Assembly (NCBI RefSeq): GCF_009729205.1
Contig: NZ_VTHB01000003.1
Span: 62,001-126,000, forward strand
DNA from: Mycobacteroides sp. CBMA 271
Lineage (GTDB): Bacteria > Actinomycetota > Actinomycetes > Mycobacteriales > Mycobacteriaceae
Reading direction: 5' to 3'
DNA length: 64,000 nt
Shown here: piece by piece, positions 56,343-64,000 of the stretch
Layout: each line of letters starts with the position of its first letter
Numbering within the stretch: the stretch's first letter is position 1
The notes under the pieces: model-generated
What the model was told of the DNA's origin: nothing
Databases searched by the model: none
The model's input: only the letters and a program-made list of their open reading frames with translations
Translations under genes and position numbers: made by a program

Positions 56343-56987
56343 ATGGCGGTACCTAACAAATCGGATGGTCCCATCCGGACCCCGCGCGTCCGGATGGCCG
56401 GATCGGAACGACGCCGCCAGCTGATCGACGTCGCGCGGTCGTTGTTCGCCGAACGCGGATACGAGGCCACCTCCATCGAGGAGATCGCCCAGCGTGCCGG
56501 GGTGTCCAAGCCCGTGGTGTACGAGCACTTTGGCGGCAAGGAGGGTCTCTACGCGGTGGTTGTCGACCGCGAGATGTCGGTGCTGCTCGACGGCATCACT
56601 TCGTCGTTGACGAGTTATCGCTCTCGGGTGCGGCTCGAGCAGGTGGCGCTGGCCCTGCTCAGTTACATCGAGGACCGCACCGATGGCTTCCGGATTTTGA
56701 TTCGCGACTCGCCGCCCGGAGTCAGCTCGGGCACGTATTCAAGCCTGCTCAATGATGCGGTCAGTCAGGTATCGAGCATCCTGGCGGGCGACTTTCAGCG
56801 CCGTGGCCTTGATGCGGAGATGGCGCCTTTGTACGCGCAGGCGTTGGTGGGACAGGTGTCGATGACGGCGCAGTGGTGGCTGGATGCCCGGGAGCCCAAG
56901 AAAGAGGTGGTGGCGGCACATATCGTGAATCTCTGCTGGCATGGCCTGAAGCACTTGGAAGCCGATCCGCAGCTGCAGGAGGAGTAA
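56343..56987 (+). CDS. TetR-family transcriptional regulator
   Basis: 214 residues from ATG 56343. Helix-turn-helix: RRRQLIDVARSLFAERGYEATSIEEIAQRAGVSKPVVYEHFGGKEGLYAVVV. The C-terminal domain has GTYSSLLNDAVSQVSSILAGDF and QALVGQVSMTAQWWLDAREPKKEVVAAHIVNLCWHG. Corresponds to Rv1019 by position next to glmU. The frame upstream to 56190 crosses the tRNA and is not used. Confidence 0.9.
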   Translation: MAVPNKSDGPIRTPRVRMAGSERRRQLIDVARSLFAERGYEATSIEEIAQRAGVSKPVVYEHFGGKEGLYAVVVDREMSVLLDGITSSLTSYRSRVRLEQVALALLSYIEDRTDGFRILIRDSPPGVSSGTYSSLLNDAVSQVSSILAGDFQRRGLDAEMAPLYAQALVGQVSMTAQWWLDAREPKKEVVAAHIVNLCWHGLKHLEADPQLQEE

Positions 56988-57043
56988 GTCGGAACATCTG
57001 CGGACGCCAAGCCGTTGGACTGAGTGAAGCGAGGTGATCGACG

Positions 57044-57274
57044 ATGACGGGATGGCGTCTGACTTTTGGTCTGGCGGGTGCGCTTGCGTTCGCAGTGATC
57101 ACCGCACCGGCTGCGCTTGCGGAATGCACCGGTCCGCTGACCGCGCGGGTGTGCGTCAAGCCGGGCAATGCCGAGCTGCATTCGACACCGAACCGGGAGT
57201 CCATCCCCGATGTGCCGCAGGCTTCGCCGTGGCTGGTCGTCGGTGGCACGGGGTCGGGCGTCTGGATCCCCTAG
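57044..57274 (+). CDS. small secreted protein of the GDAEL array, member 1
   Basis: 76 residues: signal peptide (MTGWRLTFGLAGALAFAVITAPAALA) then about 50 residues with two cysteines (AEC, RVCVKPGNAELHSTPN) and the ending PDVPQASPWLVVGG. It shares the core VC-x2-PG-[DN]-AEL-[HR]-S-x-P with four downstream genes. The C-x2-PG-N motif resembles that of other small exported mycobacterial proteins of unknown function. First and shortest of five tandem genes, 56 bp after tetR. Confidence 0.7.
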   Translation: MTGWRLTFGLAGALAFAVITAPAALAECTGPLTARVCVKPGNAELHSTPNRESIPDVPQASPWLVVGGTGSGVWIP

Positions 57275-57355
57275 TCCACATGAAGCATCGCGCGACGTGC
57301 ACAGATCACCTAGAATTTATCTATCCGGGGTTGACCAAAAGGTGAGGGGTTTGTC

Positions 57356-57652
57356 ATGACGTCAGTAGTAGTGCGATGGGTGGTGGCGGGAGCTGCCGCG
57401 GTCGCGTTGGGCGCGTTGCCCATGACGCTGGCTCCGGTGGCCGCGGCCGATCCGGAGTGCGCCGACCCGGCTATGTGCCAGGCCCAGCCGCCCAACCCCG
57501 AGAATTGCAACGGGGGGCCGGACGACACGGTGTGTACCCGCGACGGGGACGCGGAGCTGCGTTCGGCGCCGAACCCGGCAGACATTCCGCCGGTGCCGCA
57601 GGCCGAGGTTCCGCCCTGGATGGTCTTCGGTAATCCTGGAATGGGCCGCTAG
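57356..57652 (+). CDS. small secreted protein of the GDAEL array, member 2
   Basis: 98 residues: signal peptide ending near PVAAA-DPEC, then four cysteines (PEC, AMC, ENC, TVC) and CTRDGDAELRSAPNPADIPPVPQ with an end PPWMVFGNPG. Its first 12 codons and about 30 bp of leader are nearly identical to member 4 (TSVVVRWVVAG versus ASVVMRGVVAG), showing recent duplication. Also shares CADPAMCQA with member 4. Confidence 0.72.
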   Translation: MTSVVVRWVVAGAAAVALGALPMTLAPVAAADPECADPAMCQAQPPNPENCNGGPDDTVCTRDGDAELRSAPNPADIPPVPQAEVPPWMVFGNPGMGR

Positions 57653-57753
57653 CGGCAGACGGCGGGGCGACACCGCCTTGATGATTGCTTTGGGTTCCTA
57701 ATGAGTCTAATGTTGATTATTAGGAAACCTAAGCATTAAAGGGGTGTTGTTCC

Positions 57754-57993
57754 ATGCCTGGCCTTCGATATGCCATGGCCATGGCGGCGACGGGTCTGCT
57801 GATCGCAGCTCCCGTCGGTGCCGACCGATACGGATCTGAGAGCGTCGCGGCCGTTCCACAGCGACAATGCACGCAGCCGCGAACGGGCTCGGAGGTATGC
57901 GTCAGCCCGGGGGACGCGGAGCTTCGATCGTGGCCGGATCCGGCCGATCTACCCACGCCCCCCGACGTGCCCGAGCGCCCCGGCAACCTCTGA
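57754..57993 (+). CDS. small secreted protein of the GDAEL array, member 3
   Basis: 79 residues: signal peptide (MPGLRYAMAMAATGLLIAAPVGA), two cysteines, and TGSEVCVSPGDAELRSWPDPADLPTPPDVP. It ends earlier than the others, without the PPW segment. The 101-bp gap before it holds inverted CCTAAT/ATTAGG repeats (57697-57724). Confidence 0.65.
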   Translation: MPGLRYAMAMAATGLLIAAPVGADRYGSESVAAVPQRQCTQPRTGSEVCVSPGDAELRSWPDPADLPTPPDVPERPGNL

Positions 57994-58089
57994 GCCGACG
58001 GTTTCGAAAAAGCTGTGATCTTGCTGTACAACACCTGCAAAAAGCCTAAAGTTAAACCCTGGGGTTGATCTATAGGCGAGGTGCTTGGC

Positions 58090-58347
58090 ATGGCGTCAGT
58101 AGTAATGCGAGGGGTGGTAGCCGGCGTGGCGGTTGCCGCGTTGGTCGTCACGTTGGCCCCGATTGCGGGGGCAGAGCAGCCGTGTGCGGACCCGGCAATG
58201 TGCCAGGCGCCCGCACCTCCGGCGGTGCACGAGGATGCAGAGCTGCACTCCGCGCCGAATCCGAACGATCTTCCGCAGGCTCCGCACGCCGGTGTTCCGC
58301 CGTGGCAGCTGATCAACGCTCCGGGTGAGGCGCGCTACCACCCCTGA
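58090..58347 (+). CDS. small secreted protein of the GDAEL array, member 4
   Basis: 85 residues from ATG 58090, aligned with the member 2 start. Signal peptide ending near PIAGA-EQPC; two cysteines (QPC, AMC); then HEDAELHSAPNPNDLPQAPHAGVPPWQLINAPG. It has lost the VC-x2-PG residues before DAEL. GTG 58081 is a less likely start. Confidence 0.7.
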   Translation: MASVVMRGVVAGVAVAALVVTLAPIAGAEQPCADPAMCQAPAPPAVHEDAELHSAPNPNDLPQAPHAGVPPWQLINAPGEARYHP

Positions 58348-58434
58348 GCGCTGTCGTGCGCGGTTGGCTGTGAGTCTGCTGGGAAAATGCTGGTCGGATG
58401 GCTAAGGCGAGGCGGAGCGTTCTATCGTTTTCTC

Positions 58435-58734
58435 ATGAAATTCGTGCTGATTCGGCGTGCGGCGCTGCTGGTGGCTGCGGCCGTCACCATCGGTGTGCCG
58501 CTGGCTGTTGGGGTGTCGAATGCCGAGCCACCGTGCACTCCGGGAGCGGCGCATTGCGCCTTGCCGACGGCGGTTGTTCCGCCGGCCGGTGCCCACGAAA
58601 AGTGCAGTGCGCCCACTGCGGGCGAAGAGGTCTGCCGTGAGCCCGGTGATGCCGAGCTGCACTCGACACCCACGGCCCATATCCCGGCACCGCCGTTGAC
58701 GGTTGCCCCGACGAAGAGCGGTGCCGCGCTCTAG
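58435..58734 (+). CDS. small secreted protein of the GDAEL array, member 5
   Basis: 99 residues from ATG 58435. Signal peptide (MKFVLIRRAALLVAAAVTIG...VSNA), four cysteines (PPC, HC, KC, VC) and EEVCREPGDAELHSTPTAHIPAPP. The linker is alanine/proline-rich. It converges with the lysA-like gene, 58 bp apart. The longer frame to 58387 precedes the signal peptide and is rejected. Confidence 0.68.
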   Translation: MKFVLIRRAALLVAAAVTIGVPLAVGVSNAEPPCTPGAAHCALPTAVVPPAGAHEKCSAPTAGEEVCREPGDAELHSTPTAHIPAPPLTVAPTKSGAAL

Positions 58735-58792
58735 ACGGACGCTCCTTCGGTGGAGTCGTGCGGTTGTCGCTTGCGCCCGCCGCTCGTTGGCC

Positions 58793-60139
58793 CTAACGCG
58801 CTCCGCAGTCCCGCGAGAGCAGATCGGCGATCGTTTCGCGGCGCACCAGCTCGCTCACCCGACCGTCGCGTACCGCGAGCACCGGGGGGCGTCCGACCAG
58901 GTTGTACGACGAGGCCATGCTGTGGTTGTACGCACCGGTGCAGGCCACCGCCAACACATCTCCGGGGTGTATGTCGGAGGGCAGGCTGACGTCGCGGGCA
59001 ATCTCGTCGCCGGATTCGCAGTGCCGACCGGCAACTGTAACCAGCTGAGGCGGGGCAGAGGGATGCCGGTTCGCCAGCGCAACACTGTATTTCGCGTCGT
59101 ATAGGGACACTCGGGGGTTATCACTCATGCCGCCGTCGACGGCAACGAAGGTGCGTCCGCCGGGTTGGGTCTTCACCGAGACCACCCGGTACAGCGTCAC
59201 ACCTGCGCGTGCGGCGAGGGCGCGTCCGGGTTCGACGACAACGCGGGGACGGGGGAAGCGCTCGGCCGCACATGCGGCGTCGAGGGCGTCGTCGATGAAG
59301 TCGCGCAGCTCGGCAAGATCGAGTTCGGGGTCGCCCGAGCGGTAGGGCACGCCGTGGCCGCCACCTATGTTGAGCTCACCCAGGATCACGCCGTGCTTGG
59401 CACGGATATCGGCCATCGCGGCGATCATGCGGCGGATGGTCTCGCCGTACAGAGCGCAATCGGTGACCTGTGAGCCGATGTGGCAGTGCAGGCCGACCAG
59501 GTTCAGCAGCGGTTGGTCCAGCACACGGCGCACGGCCTCGGTGGCATGCCCGCCGTGCAGCGGGAACCCGAACTTCTGGTCGGTGACCCCGGTCGTTACC
59601 GCGGCATGTCCGTGGATGTCGATATCGGGGGTCACCCGCACGAGGACGCGTTGACGCTTCTTCAGGCGGGTCGCCAGGAACATGATCTCGGTGTTGGAGT
59701 CCACCACGATCCGGCCGACGCCCACCGCGGCCGCGTCGCTGAGCTCGTCAGGGGTTTTCGCGTTGCCGTGCATGATGATTCGTTCCGGGTCGAAACCGCC
59801 TGCGAGCGCGGTGGCCAGCTCGCCCGAGGAGCAGACGTCCAGCGACAGACCCTCCTGCGCGACCCACCGCGCGACATCGGCGGTCAGCAGTGCCTTGCTG
59901 GCATAGGCGATCTCGACGTCGCGCAGGGTGCTGCGATAGCGGCGGGCGCGGTAGCGGAAGTCCTCCTCGTCGAGCACATAGGCGGGGGTGCGGAACTGGT
60001 CGGCGATTTCCGAGAGCGCTATCTCTCCGACGCACATCCGGCCCTGCTCGTCCAGGTGTGTGGTGACCGGCCAGACGGCCGGGTCGACGCGCGGTCGCGC
60101 CACGTTATGTAAGGACGGCAGGATGTCCAGAAGTGTCAT
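58793..60139 (-). CDS. diaminopimelate decarboxylase-like PLP enzyme (second LysA)
   Basis: 448 residues from ATG 60139. Alanine-racemase-like PLP barrel with lysine in EIAYASKALLTADV, HCHIGSQVTDCALYGE, LNIGGGHGVPYRSGDPE, EPGRALAARAG, and the LysA active-site cysteine motif in GRHCESGDEIARD with GAYNHSMASSYNLVGRPP. It should decarboxylate diaminopimelate or a related D-amino acid. M. tuberculosis carries its essential lysA beside thrC, so this gene between Rv1019- and mfd-like genes is an additional paralogue. No lysine-pathway neighbour. Confidence 0.87.
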   Translation of the reverse strand: MTLLDILPSLHNVARPRVDPAVWPVTTHLDEQGRMCVGEIALSEIADQFRTPAYVLDEEDFRYRARRYRSTLRDVEIAYASKALLTADVARWVAQEGLSLDVCSSGELATALAGGFDPERIIMHGNAKTPDELSDAAAVGVGRIVVDSNTEIMFLATRLKKRQRVLVRVTPDIDIHGHAAVTTGVTDQKFGFPLHGGHATEAVRRVLDQPLLNLVGLHCHIGSQVTDCALYGETIRRMIAAMADIRAKHGVILGELNIGGGHGVPYRSGDPELDLAELRDFIDDALDAACAAERFPRPRVVVEPGRALAARAGVTLYRVVSVKTQPGGRTFVAVDGGMSDNPRVSLYDAKYSVALANRHPSAPPQLVTVAGRHCESGDEIARDVSLPSDIHPGDVLAVACTGAYNHSMASSYNLVGRPPVLAVRDGRVSELVRRETIADLLSRDCGAR

Positions 60140-60242
60140 GTCTCCACCGTGCGCTTGTGGCGACCGCATACGGAGTTTCTTGACGTGGCCTTGACGCCCA
60201 GGGGCCAAATCTTGGCGATTCCTTGCCTGCCCTATTGCGTAC

Positions 60243-60300
60243 GCATGCCGACCTGCGATTCACACGCGAAGCTTCGTATGCGAACCGCAGTTCGGCATGC
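60243..60300. repeat. 58-bp near-perfect palindrome between lysA-like gene and mfd
   Basis: Arms 60243-60271 and 60272-60300 are each 29 bp with 24 identities when one is complemented, and no loop. Both ends are GCATGCCGA. The right arm contains CGAAC-CGCA-GTTCG (60281-60294), close to an SOS box core. Positioned between divergent starts (60139 and 60329). Confidence 0.8.
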
Positions 60301-60328
60301 GCGGAGTGGTCGATAGAATGGAGCCATC

Positions 60329-63300
60329 ATGACTGCGACACCCCCGCCTCTCGTCGGGGTGATCCGGACAGCCTTGCGGGATCCCGCATTCGATGTTCTG
60401 GCTCCAGCCCTCGCCGCCAAGACCGGCCTCGATCTGACCGCACCGTCGTGTGCCCGTGCATTCGTCGCGACGGGCATGGCCGACGCCAGCGCGGCACCCG
60501 TCCTGATTGTGACGGCCACCACCCGGGAAGCACAAGACCTCACCGGCGAACTGCGCGACGTGTACGGCGACGCGGTGACGCTGTTGCCGTCCTGGGAGAC
60601 CCTTCCGCACGAACGGTTATCCCCGGGGGTCGACACCGTGGGCGCGCGGTTGCAGGTGTTGCACCGGTTGGCCCATCCGGAGGATTCCCGCATGGGGCCA
60701 CCGCTGCGGGTTGTGGTGACCACCGTTCGCTCGCTGCTGCAGCCGATGGCCCCGGAGCTGTTCGAGGTGGAGCCGGTCGAGCTCACGGTCGGCGCGGAAA
60801 CGGATTTCGACGGGCTCATTGCCCAGTTGGTGGAGCTTGCGTACACGCGGGTGGACATGGTGGCGGGCCGCGGTGAGTTCGCGGTGCGTGGCGGCATCTT
60901 GGATGTCTTCAGTCCCACCGCCGACCATCCGGTACGCGTCGAGTTCTGGGGCGACGAGGTCAGCGAGATGCGGTACTTCGCGGTCGCCGATCAGCGTTCG
61001 ATACCCGAACTCGAGGTGACCTCCGTCCTCGCGATGCCGTGCCGCGAGTTGCTGCTCACCCAACAGGTCCGGGCCCGGGCCGCCGAATTGGCTGCTGCGG
61101 CAGGCGTTTCCGGGAGCGCCGACGGCGAGCATCGCCTCGGCGCCGGCGTGGGGGAGATGCTGGCCAAGCTGGCCGACGGTATCTGCGTTGACGGAATGGA
61201 ATCGTTGCTACCGGTACTGCATTCGGGCGCGCTGACCATGCTGGTGGACCACCTGCCCGATGCCGCGCCCCTGCTGGTGTGCGACCCGGAGAAGGTGCGG
61301 ACGCGGTCGGCCGACCTGGAACGTACCGGGCGCGAATTCCTGGAGGCATCGTGGTCGGTCGCCGCGATCGGTGCCGATGCCCCAATTGATGTTGCTGCAC
61401 TGGCAGATTCGGGCTTCCGGGAGCTTGACGACGTCAAGCAAGCGGCCGGCGAAGCGGGGCACCCATGGTGGACGCTGAGCCCGCTGACTATGGGGGACGA
61501 CCAGTCGGTTGCGCTTGCGGTACGTCCGTCGCCGTCCTCGCGTGGTCACAAGGAGGGCGCCGCCGAGATATTCGCGATGCTGCGTGCGCACGTGTTAACA
61601 GGTGGCCGGGCCGTGGTGGTGGCCGCCGGTGCGGGCACCACGCATCGGATCATCGAGCAGCTTGCCGAGACGGAAACGCCCGCAACGCTCCTGGAGCCCG
61701 GGGCAGAACCTGCCGAAGGCGTCGTCGGTGTGCTGCGCGGGCATCTGACCGACGGCGTGATCCTGCCGGGCGCCAATATCGTCATCGTCACCGAGACGGA
61801 TCTGACCGGCAGCCGAGTGGCGGCCACCGACGGCAAGCGATTGCCTGCCAAGCGCCGCAACCAGGTTGACCCGCTCGCCCTCGCCGCTGGTGATCTTGTA
61901 GTGCACGATCAGCATGGCATCGGACGATTCGTGGAGATGGTGGAGCGCACCATCGGCGGAGCCCGCCGGGAGTACCTGGTGCTGGAGTACGCGTCGGGTA
62001 AACGCGGCGCAGCCGCCGGCGGGCAGAGCGACCGTCTGTATGTGCCGATGGACTCGCTGGACCAGTTGTCCCGGTACGTGGGCGGCGAGTCGCCCGGTCT
62101 GAGTCGGCTGGGCGGCAGCGACTGGGCGAACACAAAGACCAAGGCGCGCAAGGCTGTTCGTGAGATCGCCGGTGAGCTGGTGGCGTTGTACGCGGCGCGT
62201 CAGGCCGCCCCCGGGCATGCCTTTGCGCCGGACACCCCGTGGCAACGGGAGATGGAAGACGCGTTCGGATTCGTCGAGACCGTCGACCAGCTGACCGCCA
62301 TCACCGAGGTGAAATCCGATATGGAGAAGCCGGTTCCGATGGACCGGGTGGTGTGTGGCGATGTGGGTTACGGCAAAACCGAGATCGCGGTGCGCGCGGC
62401 GTTCAAGGCCGTCCAGGACGGCAAGCAGGTCGCGGTGCTGGTCCCCACGACGCTTTTGGCCGACCAGCATCTGCAGACCTTCACCGATCGCACGGCGGGG
62501 TTCCCGATCAAGGTGGCGGGCTTGTCTCGCTTCACCGATCCGGCCACTTCCAAGCTGGTGATCGAGGGAATGGCCGATGGCTCAGTCGATATCGTCATCG
62601 GCACGCACCGTCTGCTGCAGACCGCGGTCCGGTGGAAGGACCTCGGTCTGGTCATCGTCGACGAGGAGCAGCGCTTCGGTGTCGAGCACAAGGAACACAT
62701 CAAGGCGCTGCGTACCCACGTGGACGTGCTCACCATGAGTGCCACGCCGATCCCGCGCACCCTGGAGATGAGTCTGGCCGGCATCCGGGAGATGTCGACC
62801 ATCCTGACCCCACCCGAGGAGCGCTACCCGGTGCTCACCTACGTGGGGCCCCATGATGACAAGCAGGTGGCAGCGGCCCTACGTCGCGAGCTGTTGCGTG
62901 ATGGGCAGGCCTTCTATGTGCACAACCGGGTGAGCAGTATCGACAACGCCGCGGCCCGGCTGCGCGATATGGTTCCGGAAGCCAGAGTTGTTGTGGCGCA
63001 CGGTCAAATGCCCGAGGAGATGCTGGAGCGCACCGTCCAGGGATTCTGGAACCGGGAGTACGACATCCTGGTGTGCACCACGATCATTGAGACCGGTCTG
63101 GACATCTCGAACGCCAACACGCTGATCGTGGAGCGCGCCGATATCTTCGGTCTGTCGCAGCTGCACCAGCTGCGTGGACGCGTCGGGCGCAGCCGGGAAC
63201 GCGGATACGCCTACTTCCTGTATTCCCCCGAGGTGCCGCTCACCGAGACGGCGTACGACAGGTTGTCGACGATCGCGCAGAACAACGATCTGGGCGCCGG

Positions 63301-63982
63301 TATGGCGGTGGCCATGAAGGACCTGGAAATCCGCGGTGCGGGCAACGTACTAGGCGTCGAGCAGTCGGGTCACGTCGCCGGGGTGGGTTTCGATCTGTAC
63401 GTTCGGCTGGTCGGCGAGGCGGTCGAGGCCTACCGGGCCGCCGCCGACGGCAAGACGGTGCAGACCGCCGAGGAGCCCAACGAGGTACGCATTGACCTGC
63501 CGGTCGACGCGCATCTGCCCACGGATTACATCGGCAGCGACCGCTTGCGGCTTGAGGCGTACCGCCGGCTGGCCGCGGCGACGGATGCCGAGCAGATCGG
63601 CGCGGTGGTGGAGGAGCTCACCGACCGTTACGGGCCGCTGCCGCTGCCGGTACAGCGACTGGTCTCTGTCGCCTCGTTGCGTTTGCTGTGCCGCGAGTTC
63701 AGCATCACCGACCTTTCCGTGGTCGGCACCAACATTCGGATACAGCCGCTACCACTTCTGGACTCGGCGCAGTTGCGGCTGAAACGTTTACACCCGGCCG
63801 CGCAGTATCGTGCGACGACTTCCGTTGTGCAGGTTCCCATCCCGCGTTCTGGCGACGGCGGCGTGGGCTCGGACCGAATCCGTGACCTGGAACTGGTGCA
63901 CATGATTGTCGATCTGCTGGTGGCATTGTCGGGTCGCCCGGCGGGCAGTACTGGTACAACACCAGTGGAGGTGAGCAAATGA
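60329..63982 (+). CDS. mfd: transcription-repair coupling factor
   Basis: 1217 residues, full length. The N-terminal UvrB-like region has [21 protein letters not shown]; the RNA-polymerase-interaction region follows near 500; the translocase has Walker A in [42 protein letters not shown] and [16 protein letters not shown]. It removes stalled RNA polymerase and recruits UvrA. Its TGA overlaps the mazG ATG. Start ATG 60329 gives [19 protein letters not shown]. Confidence 0.96.
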   Translation: MTATPPPLVGVIRTALRDPAFDVLAPALAAKTGLDLTAPSCARAFVATGMADASAAPVLIVTATTREAQDLTGELRDVYGDAVTLLPSWETLPHERLSPGVDTVGARLQVLHRLAHPEDSRMGPPLRVVVTTVRSLLQPMAPELFEVEPVELTVGAETDFDGLIAQLVELAYTRVDMVAGRGEFAVRGGILDVFSPTADHPVRVEFWGDEVSEMRYFAVADQRSIPELEVTSVLAMPCRELLLTQQVRARAAELAAAAGVSGSADGEHRLGAGVGEMLAKLADGICVDGMESLLPVLHSGALTMLVDHLPDAAPLLVCDPEKVRTRSADLERTGREFLEASWSVAAIGADAPIDVAALADSGFRELDDVKQAAGEAGHPWWTLSPLTMGDDQSVALAVRPSPSSRGHKEGAAEIFAMLRAHVLTGGRAVVVAAGAGTTHRIIEQLAETETPATLLEPGAEPAEGVVGVLRGHLTDGVILPGANIVIVTETDLTGSRVAATDGKRLPAKRRNQVDPLALAAGDLVVHDQHGIGRFVEMVERTIGGARREYLVLEYASGKRGAAAGGQSDRLYVPMDSLDQLSRYVGGESPGLSRLGGSDWANTKTKARKAVREIAGELVALYAARQAAPGHAFAPDTPWQREMEDAFGFVETVDQLTAITEVKSDMEKPVPMDRVVCGDVGYGKTEIAVRAAFKAVQDGKQVAVLVPTTLLADQHLQTFTDRTAGFPIKVAGLSRFTDPATSKLVIEGMADGSVDIVIGTHRLLQTAVRWKDLGLVIVDEEQRFGVEHKEHIKALRTHVDVLTMSATPIPRTLEMSLAGIREMSTILTPPEERYPVLTYVGPHDDKQVAAALRRELLRDGQAFYVHNRVSSIDNAAARLRDMVPEARVVVAHGQMPEEMLERTVQGFWNREYDILVCTTIIETGLDISNANTLIVERADIFGLSQLHQLRGRVGRSRERGYAYFLYSPEVPLTETAYDRLSTIAQNNDLGAGMAVAMKDLEIRGAGNVLGVEQSGHVAGVGFDLYVRLVGEAVEAYRAAADGKTVQTAEEPNEVRIDLPVDAHLPTDYIGSDRLRLEAYRRLAAATDAEQIGAVVEELTDRYGPLPLPVQRLVSVASLRLLCREFSITDLSVVGTNIRIQPLPLLDSAQLRLKRLHPAAQYRATTSVVQVPIPRSGDGGVGSDRIRDLELVHMIVDLLVALSGRPAGSTGTTPVEVSK

Positions 63983-64000
63983 CGGTCATACTCGTGGACT
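63979..64000 (+). CDS. mazG: nucleoside triphosphate pyrophosphohydrolase, first codons only
   Basis: ATG 63979 overlaps the mfd stop (ATGA) and reads MTVILVD before the window ends. The sequence and the position after mfd match mycobacterial mazG (Rv1021). Only seven codons are visible. Confidence 0.7.

Noticed and set aside
57720..57732. TTAGG-AAA-CCTAA resembling an IdeR iron box upstream of array member 3
   Set aside because: The IdeR box separates these half-sites by 9 bp, not 3, and matches at other positions are poor.

Overview
The window is a high-GC actinobacterial chromosome segment whose gene order follows the mycobacterial Rv0975c-Rv1021 backbone: acyl-CoA dehydrogenase / AtuA-like, rpmF, mprA-mprB-pepD-moaB2, mscL, ruc, galU-glp-rimJ-glpR, arcA, pmt, rsmI, pabB, metG, tatD-rpfB-ksgA, ispE, pks16-like ligase, pth-rplY, lpqT-prs-glmU, tetR, mfd-mazG. 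Two intact MspA-type porins beside mscL and the added modules point to a rapidly growing mycobacterium, most likely the Mycobacteroides abscessus-chelonae complex. That assignment rests on protein recognition and synteny only.

Layout. 1-2418 is a beta-oxidation/terpene-type operon running left. 2889-7488 holds L32, the MprAB stress two-component system with repeats that fit MprA boxes, and its protease target PepD. 7792-9754 is a porin cluster with a decayed third copy. 9780-11899 runs left with mscL, a SAF-domain protein, the redox chaperone ruc under a textbook CIRCE operator, and a folate enzyme. 12016-16263 is galU plus the gephyrin-like cell-division pair glp/glpR. tRNA-Ala, small secreted proteins, lipoproteins and lipid/steroid-type enzymes follow to 21197. 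An AlkB-like gene with a LexA-like box, arcA, pmt, rsmI and pabB come next. An ECF41 sigma factor is encoded with its oxidoreductase partner, behind a promoter matching the ECF41 motif. metG, tatD, rpfB and ksgA restore the backbone. 34565-42688 is an inserted block between ksgA and ispE: an asparagine-type permease, a soluble Ser/Thr kinase, DUF1003, mmpS-mmpL with a TetR, and a MarR-GNAT fusion. 48681-52862 is a second inserted block with an SDR, an MFS exporter, an SQR-like flavoprotein and an ArsR-rhodanese regulator. 57044-60139 is a third, with five paralogous small secreted proteins and a second diaminopimelate-decarboxylase-like gene. mfd and the start of mazG close the window.

The most unusual signals are the five-gene array of tiny exported proteins sharing a GDAELxSxP core, a roughly 24-bp dispersed repeat at gene boundaries (it supplies stop codons to glp and pth and an N-terminal LRASGSS peptide to GalU, MetG and a permease), a family of CGAGTGTG hairpin repeats just downstream of stop codons, and a 58-bp near-perfect palindrome between the lysA-like gene and mfd. 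No insertion sequence, prophage or CRISPR array was seen.
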